Source: JAVBLG01 sp031553655 (GTDB lineage: Bacteria; Desulfobacterota; Desulfovibrionia; Desulfovibrionales; Desulfovibrionaceae). From it: 43,633 bases of DNA. Made by a program: the position numbers and the translations under genes. Location: NCBI GenBank assembly GCA_031553655.1, contig JAVBLG010000033.1, forward strand, positions 1-43,633, in the 5' to 3' direction. Of the stretch, positions 40,470 through 43,633 are shown in pieces. The notes beneath the pieces were generated by a model that had not been told where the DNA came from, ran no database searches, and saw nothing but the letters and a program-made list of their open reading frames with translations. How positions within the stretch are numbered: the first letter of the stretch is position 1; each line of letters opens with the position of its first letter.

Positions 40470-41678
40470 ATGACTTTCTCTTCCCAGCTGTGCCCGCATT
40501 GCCGGTTTTCGCGCGATGTCTCCGGTTTTGGACATGTAGCCTCCATTATAGAAGAAGTTATATCAACTGCCCTTGATCTGGTTCCGGCCGAGGCTTGTCT
40601 GGCATATTTGCCGGATGGCGGCGGGTTGCGTTTTGCCGGACTGCGCAGAACCGAGCGGCCCGATCGACTCCATTACTACGCCGACGCCGACGGCGCGCGG
40701 CATGTGTGCCCTTTGGCCGAATGGACGGCCAAGCATAGGGAGATTGTCAACTTGAGCGATCTGGCGGATGTGGCACGCTATTATGACTCCGACTCGGCTT
40801 ACCACGTTACCGATCTGGTGCCCGATCTGAATCGGGCCACAGATCTCAAAGCAAGCTCAACGCTGATTTTACCTCTGCGTGACACTGAAAACGAACTTTT
40901 GGCAATAATACAGATGGTCAACAGAACCAATACTTACGGTGAGACCGCGTATTTCAGCGGTGAAGACCAAAATTCCATGGAATCTTTTGCCGCAGCCGCT
41001 TCCCAGGCCATTTCCGGAGCGCAGTTCATGCGTTCAGTCATGTCCGGTCTCATAGAGTCCGTGGCCCTGCGCGACCCGGCGGAAACCAATACCCATGCGG
41101 ATCGCGTTGGAGCAATATCGGCCGAAATATATCATCATATGGCCGAAGAACGCGGCATAAAGCCGCAAATTGTGCGCAAGCACAAAGATCAAATTCGCAT
41201 TGCCGCAATGTTGCATGATGTCGGTAAAATAGGTATTCCGGGCCATATTCTTCAAAAGCCCGGCCGCCTCACCCCGGAAGAACGCGCCGTAATGGAGCAT
41301 CATTGCGCCGTGGGGGCCAAAATATTCTCATGCGGCCGCCGCGAAATGGACAAAACCGTGCGCGACGTCGCCCTGTACCATCACCAGCGCTGGGACGGGC
41401 GCGGCTACACCGGCGACGAGCACATTCCCAACCTGCGCGGTGAAGGAATACCTCTGGCCGCGCGTATAGTGGCCGTGGCCGACGTTTATGACGCCTTGGT
41501 TTCGCGTCGCTGCTACAAGGAACCGTGGGAACACGACGCCGCCGTGGCCGCCATAAGAGTTGAAGTTGGCACCCATTTCGACCCTGAGGTAGTGGCGGCC
41601 TTCAGCAGTGGGGAAAATATTATAAAAGCCATACAAAAATTCTACGTAGATCAGCTTCCCTCTGGTTTGGTGGATTAG
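40470..41678 (+). CDS. GAF and HD-GYP domain protein (c-di-GMP phosphodiesterase type)
   Basis: 402 residues from 40470 (GAAAGGTG 5 nt upstream); starts at 40434 and 40368 are possible, but the latter would translate repeat DNA. An N-terminal CPHC pair is followed by a GAF-like sensor domain (about 30-190, ATDLKASSTLILPLRDTENE). The HD-GYP domain (about 205-400) shows NTHADRVGAISAEIYHH, IAAMLHDVGKIGIPGHILQK, VMEHHCAVGAKIF, and YHHQRWDGRGYTGDEH. GYP is replaced by GYT; metal ligands are kept. Such proteins degrade c-di-GMP in response to the GAF signal. Isolated gene. Confidence 0.87.
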   Translation: MTFSSQLCPHCRFSRDVSGFGHVASIIEEVISTALDLVPAEACLAYLPDGGGLRFAGLRRTERPDRLHYYADADGARHVCPLAEWTAKHREIVNLSDLADVARYYDSDSAYHVTDLVPDLNRATDLKASSTLILPLRDTENELLAIIQMVNRTNTYGETAYFSGEDQNSMESFAAAASQAISGAQFMRSVMSGLIESVALRDPAETNTHADRVGAISAEIYHHMAEERGIKPQIVRKHKDQIRIAAMLHDVGKIGIPGHILQKPGRLTPEERAVMEHHCAVGAKIFSCGRREMDKTVRDVALYHHQRWDGRGYTGDEHIPNLRGEGIPLAARIVAVADVYDALVSRRCYKEPWEHDAAVAAIRVEVGTHFDPEVVAAFSSGENIIKAIQKFYVDQLPSGLVD

Positions 41679-41808
41679 ACGCTGACTTTTTTCCATCTAA
41701 CGCACGGCAATCCCCCCTAAAAGCCTTTTTTACTTTCATTAACTATAAAGCGGCTGCTCTGGTCTGTGACCTCAAACCAGACCGCCACTACAAATAAAAG
41801 GATGCATA

Positions 41809-43491
<1,683 letters not shown>

Positions 43492-43498
43492 TATTACT

Positions 43499-43633
<135 letters not shown>

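Noticed and set aside
41679..41808. TCTGGT...ACCAGA hairpin before ettA as a riboswitch
   Set aside because: Only a 6-bp stem with an unremarkable context; no known riboswitch core could be matched.

Overview
The window reads as about 43.5 kb of chromosome from a Desulfovibrionaceae-like bacterium (sulfate-reducing delta-proteobacterial lineage). The clues are the IspD-IspF fusion, a type A RNase P RNA, a GT9/CgeB glycosyltransferase pair behind a FapA/DUF342 protein, a PAPS-reductase-like PP-loop protein and moderate GC content. The lineage is an inference from gene families. The last 135 bases are pure G and look like a sequencing or assembly artefact at a contig end.

Layout. (1) 1-4799: one end of a prophage or related integrative element. 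It has an S24-type repressor, a divergent promoter with paired operator-like repeats, Cro-like and CII-like regulators, a chain of very small genes overlapping at ATGA, an excisionase-like protein and a tyrosine integrase. It ends at a 48-nt copy of the 3' half of tRNA-Phe, followed by a terminator; this is the att junction. (2) 4800-8059: host DNA with an IS630 remnant, an EAL-HDOD protein and a Pro/Ala-rich secreted protein. (3) 8060-13880: a complete tRNA-Met gene followed by a small island bounded by two 102-bp direct repeats (tRNA 3' end plus terminator). The island carries an AbrB antitoxin with a deleted PIN toxin, a truncated group II intron, a 36-codon ORF on the opposite strand, a serine recombinase, an AT-rich 429-residue protein with a HEPN-like R-N-x4-H motif, and a DUF2442 fragment. 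(4) 13966-19428: an ISL3 fragment, then a leftward operon STAS - FapA - CgeB - GT9 - small conserved protein. (5) 19832-31400: leftward housekeeping genes: acyl-CoA ligase, IspDF, rnpB, Zn-ribbon coiled-coil protein, Nif3-like protein, YcaO-TPR, LepA, PP-loop protein, and an AT-rich SGNH protein. (6) 31608-43491: a SNF2/SWIM helicase (leftward), then rightward genes for a peptide-binding lipoprotein-like SBP, Rsh (RelA/SpoT), a UDP-sugar epimerase, a GAF/HD-GYP protein and EttA.

Two families of short structured repeats run through the host part. Family 1 (four copies) sits exactly at the 3' ends of leftward genes. It ends in a hairpin one arm of which is the gene's own last bases, followed by conserved hairpins whose stems covary between copies. 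Family 2 (MITE-like, 100-150 bp) has an A/T-rich conserved core bounded by copy-specific inverted repeats; at 40.2 kb one copy is inserted inside another. These repeats and the tRNA-Met island with its HEPN-like cargo are the most interesting content of the window.
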